In this document: piece after piece, positions 1 to 6,242 of the stretch
Layout of the letters: every line of letters starts with the position of its first letter
How positions within the stretch are numbered: position 1 is the first letter of the stretch
Source of the DNA: GCA-003244245 sp035463315
GTDB lineage: Bacteria; Actinomycetota; Actinomycetes; Mycobacteriales; Pseudonocardiaceae
NCBI GenBank assembly: GCA_035463315.1
Contig: DATHTJ010000235.1
Span: forward strand, 1 to 9,661
Length of the DNA stretch: 9,661 nucleotides
Direction of reading: 5' to 3'
Made by a program: the position numbers and the translations under genes
The notes under the pieces: model-generated
Database searches by the model: none
What the model was told of the DNA's origin: nothing
The model's input: the letters and a program-made list of their open reading frames with translations, nothing else

Positions 1-563
1 TCCTCCCGGGCTCCGCTTCTTAATTCGTCTTCCTGTGGATCTGGTAAAGTACGCCCACGGCTGCTTTAGCAGTTGTCAGTTCAAGTATCTCCGCGCGTTA
101 TCTGGTGCACCTTGCTCAGGCGCCCCGTGGCGGGGTTCGGAGCGAAACATCCTGCGCGTCCGCGTTGGTCAGCAGCACCAAGGGGGAGTTGCCTGATGGA
201 TGATCCCGCCTGCTTGTCCAGGATGCTGGACGCGCGGGGGTCGGTCATCATCTCCACAGATCATCTTCCGCATACCCCAGGTCATGCAGTCCCGGTAAGT
301 TAGATGATGTACCCGGGAGGCTTCCTACATCTGTGGTATGACTGTGGTTGACTCGCTAGCGGAAACGGCGGTGCCACCTCCCATGATGAATCGCTAACCA
401 GCCACTCATAGGCAATCCGAAGCGGCCAGCACGCTTCGACGTGTTCTGGTTTGATGGTACGCTTCGCCCGTTTCAGCAGACCAAACAATGGCACGAGCTG
501 TGACCTCAGGTGCCGGGTGTTGCGTGGTGTCCTGCGAGACAGCGCTCAGGGCGGAGCTGATGC
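1..563. other. Gene-poor left flank, no supported gene
   Basis: This stretch lies beyond the 3' end of the oxidoreductase gene and has lower GC and more stop codons than the rest of the window. The best coding candidate is a 35-codon plus-strand frame (196-303, starting MDDPACLSRM) preceded by GGGGGAG at 182-188, but its sequence matches no family I know. A 56-codon minus-strand frame (251-81) overlaps it, and 33 open plus-strand codons without a start end at about 498 (containing RFDVFWFDGTLRPF). A 7-bp direct repeat CTGTGGT occurs at 331-337 and 342-348, one helical turn apart. I see no tRNA, no transposase motif and no convincing terminator. It may be decayed DNA or the edge of a mobile segment, but nothing decides this. 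Confidence 0.5.
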
Positions 564-2171
564 CTACCTCGTGCGGTGCTGGTCTCGGTAGAGCAACTCC
601 AGGGACGCCGAGGTGACCCTGCGCCGCAGCCCGCCGAGGGCGCCGTGGTCGGCCAGCGCGGCGCGGGCTGCCAGCCATCCGCAGACGCCGTGCACGCCAC
701 CGCCGGGATGGGCGGCGGCACTGCCCAGATACAGCCCCGACACCGGCGTCTCTGCCCGTCCAAGGCCCGGCACCGGCCGGAACACCAGTTGCTGGTGCAG
801 CTGCGCGGTGCCGCCGGCGACCGCGCCATCCACCAGGTTGGCGTCAGCACGCTGCAGGTCACCGGGGCGCTGCACGGTCCGCTGCAGCACCCGGGCGCCG
901 AATCCCGGCGCGAAGCGCTCCACCACCTCGTCCACCCGCTGGGCGAGCAGGTCCGCTGAGGCGTCGTCGGAGATGCCCCGGGGTAGGTGGGTGTAGGCCC
1001 AGGCGCTCTCGGTCCCCGCGGGCGAGCGGCTGGCATCGGCCGTCGTCATCTGCCCCAGCAGCAGGAACGGTGTGCGCGGGATGGTGGCGCCCTCGATATC
1101 GGTGCACCAGTGCGCCATCTGGTTCTCGTCGCAGCCCAGGTGCACCGTGCCGGCGCTGTGCACGCCCGGCGCCTGCCAGGGGATCGGGCCGTCCAACGCC
1201 CAGTTGACCTTCACCACCGGGCTGTCCCACTGGAAGCGCCGCAGATCGTCACGCAGCGCACCGGGCACGGCGGGTGGCGGCAGCAGGTCGAGGTACAGGC
1301 TAGGCGCCGACACGTCAGCGATAACGGCGCGACGGGCGTGCACGGTCAAGCCGGCTGCGGTACGCACTCCCACCGCGCGGTCGCCGGCCACCTCGATGCG
1401 TTCCACGTGCTGCCCGGTGCGCAGCTGCGCGCCCGCAGCCTCCGCCCGCCGGGCCAAGGCAGCCGCCAGCTCGCCGGCCCCACCGACCGGCACCGGGAAT
1501 CCCACGTCCTGGCCCAGCATCGCCAGCAGCCAGCCGTACATGCCGCTGACCGGGGCATCCAGCGGGGCATCACCGTGCAGCGCGTTACCGGCCAGCAGGA
1601 GCCGGCCGGACTCACCGCGGAACAGCTCGTGGCCCATCCGGCGGGCGGGCAGGGCCAGGAATCGGGCCAGCCGCAGCGCCCCGGCGGCGCCGAGCTCGCG
1701 CAGCAGCAAGGCGGGCCCCCGCACCGGCGGGAAGGCGGTGAACAGCGAGCGCAGCACGGGATCCCGCACCCGCTGCCACTGCTCGACCAGCTCCAGCCAG
1801 GCCGTGCCGTCGGCCGGGTGCTCGGAGGCCAGCCCGGCGGCAGTGTCCTCGGGATCGCGGTGCAGCACGGCAGCCGCGTCGGAGTCGGGCCGTGGCGGGT
1901 GGGCGAGCACCGTCGGGGCATGCGACCAGCGCAGCCCGTGGTCTTCCAGGTGCAGCGAGCGCAGCACCGGTGAGGCGGCTGTGAGGGGGTAGAACGCGCT
2001 GTACAGGTCGGTGACATATCCCGGCCGCAGCTGCGCCGAGCGCACCGCGCCGCCTACCCGGTCGGCGGCTTCCAGCAGGCACACCTCCCATCCCGCCTCG
2101 GCCAGCACCGTCGCCGCGACCAGACCGTGGTGCCCCCCGCCGACGACCACCGCGTCCACGCGCAATGCCAT
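564..2171 (-). CDS. FAD-dependent oxidoreductase, phytoene desaturase/PYROXD2 type
   Basis: A 535-residue flavoprotein of the phytoene-dehydrogenase/amine-oxidase superfamily, expected to bind FAD and perform a dehydrogenation; the substrate cannot be read from the sequence. The N-terminal Rossmann dinucleotide-binding fold is clear: AVVVGGGHHGLVAAT with the glycine run at residues 11-16, followed by LLEAADRVGGAVRS, where Glu34 is placed to bind the ribose of FAD and the RVGG motif follows. The C-terminal FAD motif SGLYLGSAAAHPGGGVHGV lies around residues 480-500. The length is normal for the family, and no signal peptide or membrane segment is seen. The ATG at 2171 is supported by the SD-like AAGGTGG at 2182-2176, 7 nt from AAGG to the start. 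It stands alone, divergent from purN across a palindrome. No carotenoid genes are adjacent, so a pigment role is not supported; assigned by family only. Confidence 0.9.
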   Translation of the reverse strand: MALRVDAVVVGGGHHGLVAATVLAEAGWEVCLLEAADRVGGAVRSAQLRPGYVTDLYSAFYPLTAASPVLRSLHLEDHGLRWSHAPTVLAHPPRPDSDAAAVLHRDPEDTAAGLASEHPADGTAWLELVEQWQRVRDPVLRSLFTAFPPVRGPALLLRELGAAGALRLARFLALPARRMGHELFRGESGRLLLAGNALHGDAPLDAPVSGMYGWLLAMLGQDVGFPVPVGGAGELAAALARRAEAAGAQLRTGQHVERIEVAGDRAVGVRTAAGLTVHARRAVIADVSAPSLYLDLLPPPAVPGALRDDLRRFQWDSPVVKVNWALDGPIPWQAPGVHSAGTVHLGCDENQMAHWCTDIEGATIPRTPFLLLGQMTTADASRSPAGTESAWAYTHLPRGISDDASADLLAQRVDEVVERFAPGFGARVLQRTVQRPGDLQRADANLVDGAVAGGTAQLHQQLVFRPVPGLGRAETPVSGLYLGSAAAHPGGGVHGVCGWLAARAALADHGALGGLRRRVTSASLELLYRDQHRTR

Positions 2172-2193
2172 AGGGCCACCTTGGCACGGCCCC

Positions 2194-2233
2194 GTGAGTG
2201 GCGATACGAGTTATAGCCCGTATCGCCACTCAC
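2194..2233. repeat. Perfect 15-bp inverted repeat with 10-nt loop
   Basis: The arms GTGAGTGGCGATACG (2194-2208) and CGTATCGCCACTCAC (2219-2233) are perfect reverse complements, separated by AGTTATAGCC. It lies in the gap between the divergent oxidoreductase (start 2171) and purN (start 2300). Because both genes point away from it, it is not placed as a terminator for either. It has no U-tract on the plus strand. It could be an operator, a cruciform or mRNA hairpin in the oxidoreductase 5' leader, or one copy of a dispersed REP-like palindrome. No second copy is seen in this window. Confidence 0.9.
2210..2215 (-). promoter_or_regulatory. Candidate -10 box (TATAAC) in the palindrome loop
   Basis: Read on the minus strand, the palindrome loop contains TATAAC, five of six matches to the -10 consensus, upstream of the oxidoreductase start at 2171. 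Transcription from it would begin near 2203 and give a leader of about 32 nt that includes one palindrome arm and the ribosome binding site. The hexamer 17 bp upstream (GTCCTG) is a poor -35. The assignment is inference from position and one box only. Confidence 0.3.
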
Positions 2234-2282
2234 AGGACGCAGCCACTAGTCTTGCGATTCCCGCTTGCCTATCCCTGCTGCC

Positions 2283-2287
2283 AGGAG
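2283..2287 (+). promoter_or_regulatory. Ribosome binding site deciding the purN start
   Basis: AGGAG ends 12 nt before the GTG at 2300. It selects that start over an upstream in-frame GTG at 2198, which lies inside the palindrome and would add 34 residues that do not look like a PurN N terminus. The spacing is slightly long. Confidence 0.55.
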
Positions 2288-2299
2288 TCTGCGCTGATC

Positions 2300-2923
2300 G
2301 TGCATCAGCTCCGCTTGCCGATCCCGACTCGGGTCGTTGTCCTGGTGTCAGGTACCGGGACGCTGCTGCAGGCATTGCTGGACGCCGCCGGCCCGGCCTA
2401 TCCCGCCCGGGTGGTGGCCGTTGGCGCGGACCGGGCCCACGCCGGTGGGCTGCGGCGCGCTGAGGAGTGCGGGCTGCCCACCTTCGTCGTCGAACTGGCC
2501 CAGCATCCCGACCGGGCGTCGTGGGACGCCGCGCTCACCGAGGCGGTCGCCGCACACCAGCCGGATCTGGTCGTCACGCCTGGGTTCATGAAGATCCTGG
2601 GCCCGGTGTTCCTGGACCGCTTCGCCGGTCGGATCGTCAACAGCCACCCGGCGCTGCTGCCCGCGTTTCCCGGCCCGCGCGCGGTGGCCGACGCGTTGGC
2701 GCATGGGGTCCGGATGACCGGCGCGACCGTGCACCTGGTGGATGCTGGCGTGGATACCGGTCCGATCCTGGCCCAGCGCGCCGTCGAGGTGCTGGCCGAC
2801 GACACTGAGGAGCGGCTGCACGAGCGGATCAAGATCGTGGAGCGGCGGCTGCTGGTGGAGGTCGTCGCCGACCTGATCCGCCGTGGATACACCGTCACCG
2901 GACGAAAGGTCTCGCTGCCGTGA
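2300..2923 (+). CDS. purN: Phosphoribosylglycinamide formyltransferase (GAR transformylase)
   Basis: A 207-residue cytosolic enzyme transferring the formyl group of 10-formyltetrahydrofolate to GAR to give FGAR, the third step of de novo purine synthesis. The N-terminal substrate loop reads VVLVSGTGTLLQALLDAAG (residues 13-31), the form seen in actinobacterial PurN. The folate/catalytic motif VNSHPALLPAFPG contains Asn114 and His116, and Asp152 lies in VDAGVDTGPI; the 38-residue gap from Asn114 to Asp152 equals that of E. coli PurN (Asn106, His108, Asp144). The C terminus VTGRKVSLP is typical of the actinobacterial proteins. Start chosen at GTG 2300 (VHQLRLPIPTRVVVLVSG), because the RBS and family length fit. 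Its stop overlaps the purH start by 4 bp (GTGA), indicating co-transcription and translational coupling. Confidence 0.95.
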   Translation: MHQLRLPIPTRVVVLVSGTGTLLQALLDAAGPAYPARVVAVGADRAHAGGLRRAEECGLPTFVVELAQHPDRASWDAALTEAVAAHQPDLVVTPGFMKILGPVFLDRFAGRIVNSHPALLPAFPGPRAVADALAHGVRMTGATVHLVDAGVDTGPILAQRAVEVLADDTEERLHERIKIVERRLLVEVVADLIRRGYTVTGRKVSLP

Positions 2924-4479
2924 CCGCTGATGATCGCAAGCCGGTACGCCGGGCGCTGCTGAGCGTGTCGGCCAAGAGCGGCCTGCTGGAGCTGGCCACG
3001 GGTCTGCACGCGGCCGGGGTGGAGATCGTCTCCACCGGCTCGACCGCAGCCACGATCGCCGCCGCCGGGGTCCCGGTGACCCGGATCGAGGAGCTCACCG
3101 GCTTCCCGGAGTGCCTGGACGGGCGGGTCAAGACCCTGCATCCCCGAGTGCACGCCGGGCTGCTCGCCGACACCCGCAAGCCCGCCCAGCTGGCCCAGCT
3201 GGCCGCCCTGGACATCGCGCCGTTCGACCTGCTGGTCGTTAACCTGTACCCGTTCGAGTCGACCGTCGCCTCCGGGGCAGGCCCCGACGAGTGCGTCGAG
3301 CAGATCGACATCGGTGGCCCGGCGATGGTGCGGGCTGCCGCGAAGAACCATGCCTCGGTGGCCGTGGTGGTGGACCCGGCTGCCTACGTCGACGTGCTGG
3401 ACGCGGTCCGGGCCGGCGGGTTCACCCTGGCGCAGCGCCGGGCGCTGGCCGTTGCCGCGTTCCGGCACATCGCCGACTATGACATCGCCGTGGCGTCCTG
3501 GCTGGGGTCATCGGCGCCTACGGATGATGTGTTCCCGCCCTGGATGGGCGCCTCCTGGCGGCGGGTGTCGGCGTTGCGCTACGGGGAGAACCCGCATCAG
3601 CGGGCCGCGCTGTACACCGCGAGTGGCGTGACGGGGCTGGCCGGCGCGGAGCAGTTGCACGGCAAGGAGATGTCCTACAACAACTACGTCGACGCCGACG
3701 CGGCCTGGCGGGCCGCCCATGACCACGCCGCCGCCTGCGTGGCGATCATCAAGCACGCCAACCCGTGCGGCATCGCGGTGTCCTGCGCCGGGGATGTCGC
3801 CGATGCGCACCGCAGGGCGCATGCCTGCGATCCGGTGAGCGCGTTCGGCGGGGTGATCGCGGTGAACCGGGAGGTCACCGTGAAGCTGGCCGAGCAGGTC
3901 AGTGAGGTGTTCACCGAAGTGCTGGTGGCGCCGTCTTACGCCGAGGGCGCGGTGGACGTGCTGGCCCGCAAGAAGAATGTCCGCCTGCTGGTGGCCGACC
4001 CGCCAGAACGGGGCGGGGTCGAGTTCCGGGCGCTGTCGGGTGGGCTGCTGCTGCAGACCCGGGACGCGCTCGAAGCCCCTGGCGACGATCCGGCCACCTG
4101 GACGCTGACCACCGGTACGCCGGTGGACGGTCCGGCACTGGCCGATCTGGCCTTCGCCTGGCGAGCCTGCCGCGCCGTGCGCTCCAACGCGATCCTGCTC
4201 GCTGCCAACCAGGCCACTGTCGGCATCGGGATGGGGCAGGTGAACCGGGTGGACGCCGCCCGGCTCGCGGTCAGCCGGGCAGGCCAGCGCTCGGCTGGTG
4301 CGGTGGCCGCCTCCGATGCGTTCTTCCCGTTCCCCGACGGGCTGGCAGTGCTGCTCGACGCCGGGGTCCGCGCCGTGGTGCAGCCCGGGGGATCGGTCCG
4401 CGACGCCGAGGTGATCGCCGCCGCCAAGGCCGTGGGCGTGCCCCTCTACCTCACCGCCACCCGCCACTTCGCCCACTGA
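2920..4479 (+). CDS. purH: Bifunctional AICAR transformylase/IMP cyclohydrolase
   Basis: A 519-residue cytosolic enzyme catalysing the last two steps of IMP synthesis: formylation of AICAR by 10-formyltetrahydrofolate, then ring closure. Residues about 10-190 form the MGS-like cyclohydrolase domain with SVSAKSGLLELA, IVSTGSTAATI, GRVKTLHPRVHAGLL (from residue 68), VVNLYPFE and DIGGPAMVRAAAKN. The transformylase domain follows with RYGENPHQ (220-227), GKEMSYNNYVDADAAW, the catalytic Lys278-His279 pair in IIKHANPCGIA, SNAILLAANQATVGIGMGQ, SDAFFPFPDG and QPGGSVRD. It ends TATRHFAH, the usual C terminus. All expected motifs are present and the length is normal. The GTG start overlaps the purN stop, with AAAGG at 2905-2909, 10 nt upstream. 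No terminator is visible before the next gene, 44 bp on, so read-through into the toxin-antitoxin pair is possible. Confidence 0.97.
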   Translation: MTADDRKPVRRALLSVSAKSGLLELATGLHAAGVEIVSTGSTAATIAAAGVPVTRIEELTGFPECLDGRVKTLHPRVHAGLLADTRKPAQLAQLAALDIAPFDLLVVNLYPFESTVASGAGPDECVEQIDIGGPAMVRAAAKNHASVAVVVDPAAYVDVLDAVRAGGFTLAQRRALAVAAFRHIADYDIAVASWLGSSAPTDDVFPPWMGASWRRVSALRYGENPHQRAALYTASGVTGLAGAEQLHGKEMSYNNYVDADAAWRAAHDHAAACVAIIKHANPCGIAVSCAGDVADAHRRAHACDPVSAFGGVIAVNREVTVKLAEQVSEVFTEVLVAPSYAEGAVDVLARKKNVRLLVADPPERGGVEFRALSGGLLLQTRDALEAPGDDPATWTLTTGTPVDGPALADLAFAWRACRAVRSNAILLAANQATVGIGMGQVNRVDAARLAVSRAGQRSAGAVAASDAFFPFPDGLAVLLDAGVRAVVQPGGSVRDAEVIAAAKAVGVPLYLTATRHFAH

Positions 4480-4485
4480 CCTGAG

Positions 4486-4517
4486 CGATTCGAAACCGAT
4501 TCGATTCCTGTTACCCT
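4486..4517 (+). promoter_or_regulatory. Putative leaderless promoter and operator repeat of the toxin-antitoxin pair
   Basis: CGATTCGA occurs twice as a direct repeat (4486-4493 and 4497-4504) with an 11-bp period, about one helical turn, as expected for side-by-side ribbon-helix-helix dimers. TACCCT at 4512-4517 fits the actinobacterial TANNNT -10 box and is 6 bp before the antitoxin ATG at 4524; TTCGAA at 4489-4494 lies exactly 17 bp upstream as a weak -35. There is no Shine-Dalgarno sequence before the ATG, so the transcript is probably leaderless. The repeats overlap the promoter, which suits autorepression. The sequence is seen; the roles are inferred. Confidence 0.5.
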
Positions 4518-4523
4518 GTTGTC

Positions 4524-4787
4524 ATGACAACCCGGTCCACCCCGCTCTATCTCGGTGACGAGCTGCGCGCGCAGGCCGAGCGGGCCGCCGAGGTGGCAGG
4601 TCGGTCCCTGTCGGCCTGGGTGCGGGAGGCAATCGAGGCCAGGCTGGGGCATGAGGCGAAGATCGCTGCAGGTCTGGAGGCTGTGCGTGAGTTCGAACGG
4701 GATCGCGGTCCGATCCCGCCCGATGTCGAGGCCGCCGCTCGTCGGGAGCTTGAGGACGCCGGAGTGATCCCCCGGCGCAGCGCGTGA
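4524..4787 (+). CDS. Ribbon-helix-helix antitoxin (VapB-like)
   Basis: An 87-residue protein expected to neutralise the downstream PIN toxin and repress its own promoter. Residues 6-13 (TPLYLGDE) suit the DNA-contacting beta strand of the ribbon-helix-helix fold, followed by helix A (about 14-26, LRAQAERAAEVAG) and helix B (about 28-41, SLSAWVREAIEARL). The remaining half, including IPPDVEAAARRELEDAGVIP, would be the extended toxin-binding tail. The ATG at 4524 has no ribosome binding site but sits 6 bp from a -10-like box, consistent with leaderless translation. The stop overlaps the toxin GTG by 4 bp (GTGA), the standard coupled arrangement for antitoxin-first modules. The family is inferred from fold pattern and gene order; the exact VapB subgroup is not identified. 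Confidence 0.85.
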   Translation: MTTRSTPLYLGDELRAQAERAAEVAGRSLSAWVREAIEARLGHEAKIAAGLEAVREFERDRGPIPPDVEAAARRELEDAGVIPRRSA

Positions 4788-5167
4788 GCGTCACCTACGA
4801 CGCCGGGGCGCTGATCGCGGTCGATCGCGATGACCCGCTGATGTTCGCTCGGCACCGGCAGGCCGTCTCCAGAGGCCTCGTCCCAGTCGTGCCAGCACCG
4901 GTGATCTGGCAAGTGTGGCGCGACGGCTCGACACAGGCGCGGCTGGCACGCTTCCTCAAGGGCTGCTGGGTCGAACCAGTCGATGACGACGTGGCCCGTG
5001 ACGCGGGGGTACTCCTCGGTCGGGCTGGAACGATCGACGGGGTGGACGCGGCGGTGGTGCTGTCCGCCCAGCGCCGGGGCGGCGTGGTGTACACCTCCGA
5101 CCCGGATGACCTCGGGCTGCTGGCCGGCTGCCTCGGCAAGGCAAAGTTTGTCATCTATCGGGTGTAG
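4784..5167 (+). CDS. PIN-domain toxin (VapC-like ribonuclease)
   Basis: A 127-residue PIN domain spanning the whole protein, expected to cut RNA with Mg2+ or Mn2+ when not bound by its antitoxin. The first acidic residue is Asp6 in VTYDAGALIAVDRDD. Later acids are Asp88 in IDGVDAAVVLSAQRRGG and Asp106 and Asp109 in TSDPDDLGLL, the usual C-terminal PIN motif. The position that often carries the second active-site acid reads VIWQVWRDG with Gln43; this PIN subgroup with QVWR exists among actinobacteria as I recall, so it need not mean loss of activity. The GTG start overlaps the antitoxin stop. The 3' end overlaps the convergent SAM hydrolase gene by 17 bp (5151-5167), and no terminator fits between them. 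The target RNA is unknown. Confidence 0.88.
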   Translation: MSVTYDAGALIAVDRDDPLMFARHRQAVSRGLVPVVPAPVIWQVWRDGSTQARLARFLKGCWVEPVDDDVARDAGVLLGRAGTIDGVDAAVVLSAQRRGGVVYTSDPDDLGLLAGCLGKAKFVIYRV

Positions 5168-6023
5168 TGATCAATTCGACCACTACGCTGGGCTGCAGAC
5201 CGGTGTGACGCGCCGCCGAGCCGTCTCGGCAGACTACGGCCAGGTGCCCTGCGGAGTCGACCAGCAGGACGAGTTCCCTTGGCGCGACGTCGGCGAAGGT
5301 CGTGCCGACCAGCACCCGCTGTGCGCCGGCTGGCCACTTGACAGTGGCGGCTGCCCCGGGCCGCAGCCCGACTGCGTCCAGCTCGGCGGCCCCGGCGGCC
5401 AGTGCCACGTTGCCGAAGTGGTCCACGGTCAGCACCTCGGCCCGGATCCGATCGCCGTCCACCTCGCACACCGGCGCCGGCAGCACGACCAGCGAGGCCG
5501 GGTCGACTGCAGGGCCGAGCGCGTCCGGCGGTACGCCGACGGCCAGGTGAGCGGCGGCTGGCGCGAAGACGTCGCGGCCGTGAAACGTCGCACTCACCGC
5601 CGGCAGCCGGTAGGCGGGCTCGACGAGCTCGTAGGCGGCGCGCACCCCGCCCAGGAGCTCCGCTGCGGGGAGCAGTAGCCCGTTGTCCGGGCCGACGAGC
5701 ACCGCGTCGCCGGTGATCAGCGCGATCCCGCGCCGTGCTGTACCGACCCCGGGGTCGACGACCGCAACGTGCACCGCCGCCGGCAGCCAGGGCAGCGTGT
5801 CGGCGAGCACCACCGAGCCATGACGCACATCGCCCGGCGTGATCGCATGCGTCACGTCCAGCACCCGCGCGTGCGGGGCGATCCGGGCGATCACCCCGTG
5901 GCAGGCGGCCACGAACCCGTCGGCGCAGCCGTAGTCGGTGCACAAGGAGATCCAGTCGAAACCCGCCACGGCGTCGAGTGTGCCCGCCGGCTCCCGCGTC
6001 CCCGGTGCTGGGCGCAGTGGCAT
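5151..6023 (-). CDS. S-adenosylmethionine hydrolase (hydroxide adenosyltransferase, DUF62 family)
   Basis: A 290-residue member of the SAM hydroxide adenosyltransferase family, which splits SAM with water to adenosine and L-methionine; fluorinase and chlorinase are relatives. The start of the domain is WISLCTDYGCADGF, with Asp30 in the SAM pocket. The Asp-Arg-His set known for the hydrolases is present as Asp90 and Arg97 in VVDPGVGTARRGIAL and His148 in ATFHGRDVFAPAAAH; the spacing (7 and 58) closely matches archaeal PH0463 (Asp68, Arg75, His127). GPDNGLLLPAAE and VDHFGNVALAAG are further family motifs. This supports hydrolase rather than halogenase. ATG 6023 has no obvious ribosome binding site; the family domain begins near residue 22, so an internal GTG at 5969 is possible. 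Divergent from the alpha/beta hydrolase across 219 bp in which I see no clear promoter. Confidence 0.9.
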   Translation of the reverse strand: MPLRPAPGTREPAGTLDAVAGFDWISLCTDYGCADGFVAACHGVIARIAPHARVLDVTHAITPGDVRHGSVVLADTLPWLPAAVHVAVVDPGVGTARRGIALITGDAVLVGPDNGLLLPAAELLGGVRAAYELVEPAYRLPAVSATFHGRDVFAPAAAHLAVGVPPDALGPAVDPASLVVLPAPVCEVDGDRIRAEVLTVDHFGNVALAAGAAELDAVGLRPGAAATVKWPAGAQRVLVGTTFADVAPRELVLLVDSAGHLAVVCRDGSAARHTGLQPSVVVELITTPDR

Positions 6024-6230
6024 GGTTGCTGGCGTGGATCGCGCCGACGTCTTCTGTGGACGGTCGGCCCCGGGCGTCCGTCGATGTCGCCGGGAGCAGC
6101 GCTTCGGTCACCGTCGAGAGACGTGCCGGCGCACGGGCTCGTGCGTGTGGAAGGTTTCTCGGGCGGGAAGCTGGTGGCCAGACTGATCGTGGAGTTGCAG
6201 GAGAGTCCCGGCGTGTCACGGATGTCCTTT

Positions 6231-6237
6231 GGGGAGG
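6231..6237 (+). promoter_or_regulatory. Ribosome binding site of the alpha/beta hydrolase
   Basis: GGGGAGG ends 5 nt before the ATG at 6243 and fixes that start. The frame stays open far upstream (to 5769), but this is antisense to the SAM hydrolase for most of its length. Confidence 0.75.
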
Positions 6238-6242
6238 CAGCG

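Noticed and set aside
325..397. Two 19-codon frames on opposite strands (MTVVDSLAETAVPPPMMNR at 338-397 plus; a 19-mer at 384-325 minus), considered as peptide precursors
   Set aside because: No well-spaced ribosome binding site, no maturation enzyme nearby, and frames of this length are common by chance.
300..494. Minus-strand 64-codon frame considered as a transposase fragment
   Set aside because: No DDE or HTH motif, no terminal inverted repeats, and no similarity I can name.
987..1973. Long plus-strand frame (328 residues) opposite the oxidoreductase
   Set aside because: Antisense to a gene with clear FAD motifs; composition is Gln/Arg/Gly-rich with no family motif, as expected for a shadow in high-GC DNA.
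2194..2233. Intrinsic terminator at the palindrome
   Set aside because: It lies upstream of both divergent genes and has no T-tract after the stem, so a termination role does not fit the layout.
2198..2299. N-terminal extension of purN to GTG 2198
   Set aside because: It would begin inside the palindrome and add residues foreign to PurN; the AGGAG before GTG 2300 explains the start better. The similar peptides on both strands there come only from the palindrome.
2398..3468. Long minus-strand frame opposite purN/purH
   Set aside because: Both sense genes are unmistakable, and this frame crosses their junction without recognisable domains.
3508..4476. Minus-strand 322-codon frame opposite purH
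   Set aside because: His/Gly/Arg-rich shadow of the purH transformylase domain.
5155..6219. Minus-strand 354-codon frame over the SAM hydrolase
   Set aside because: Arg/Ala-rich; the neighbouring frame holds the intact Asp-Arg-His motifs of the SAM hydrolase.
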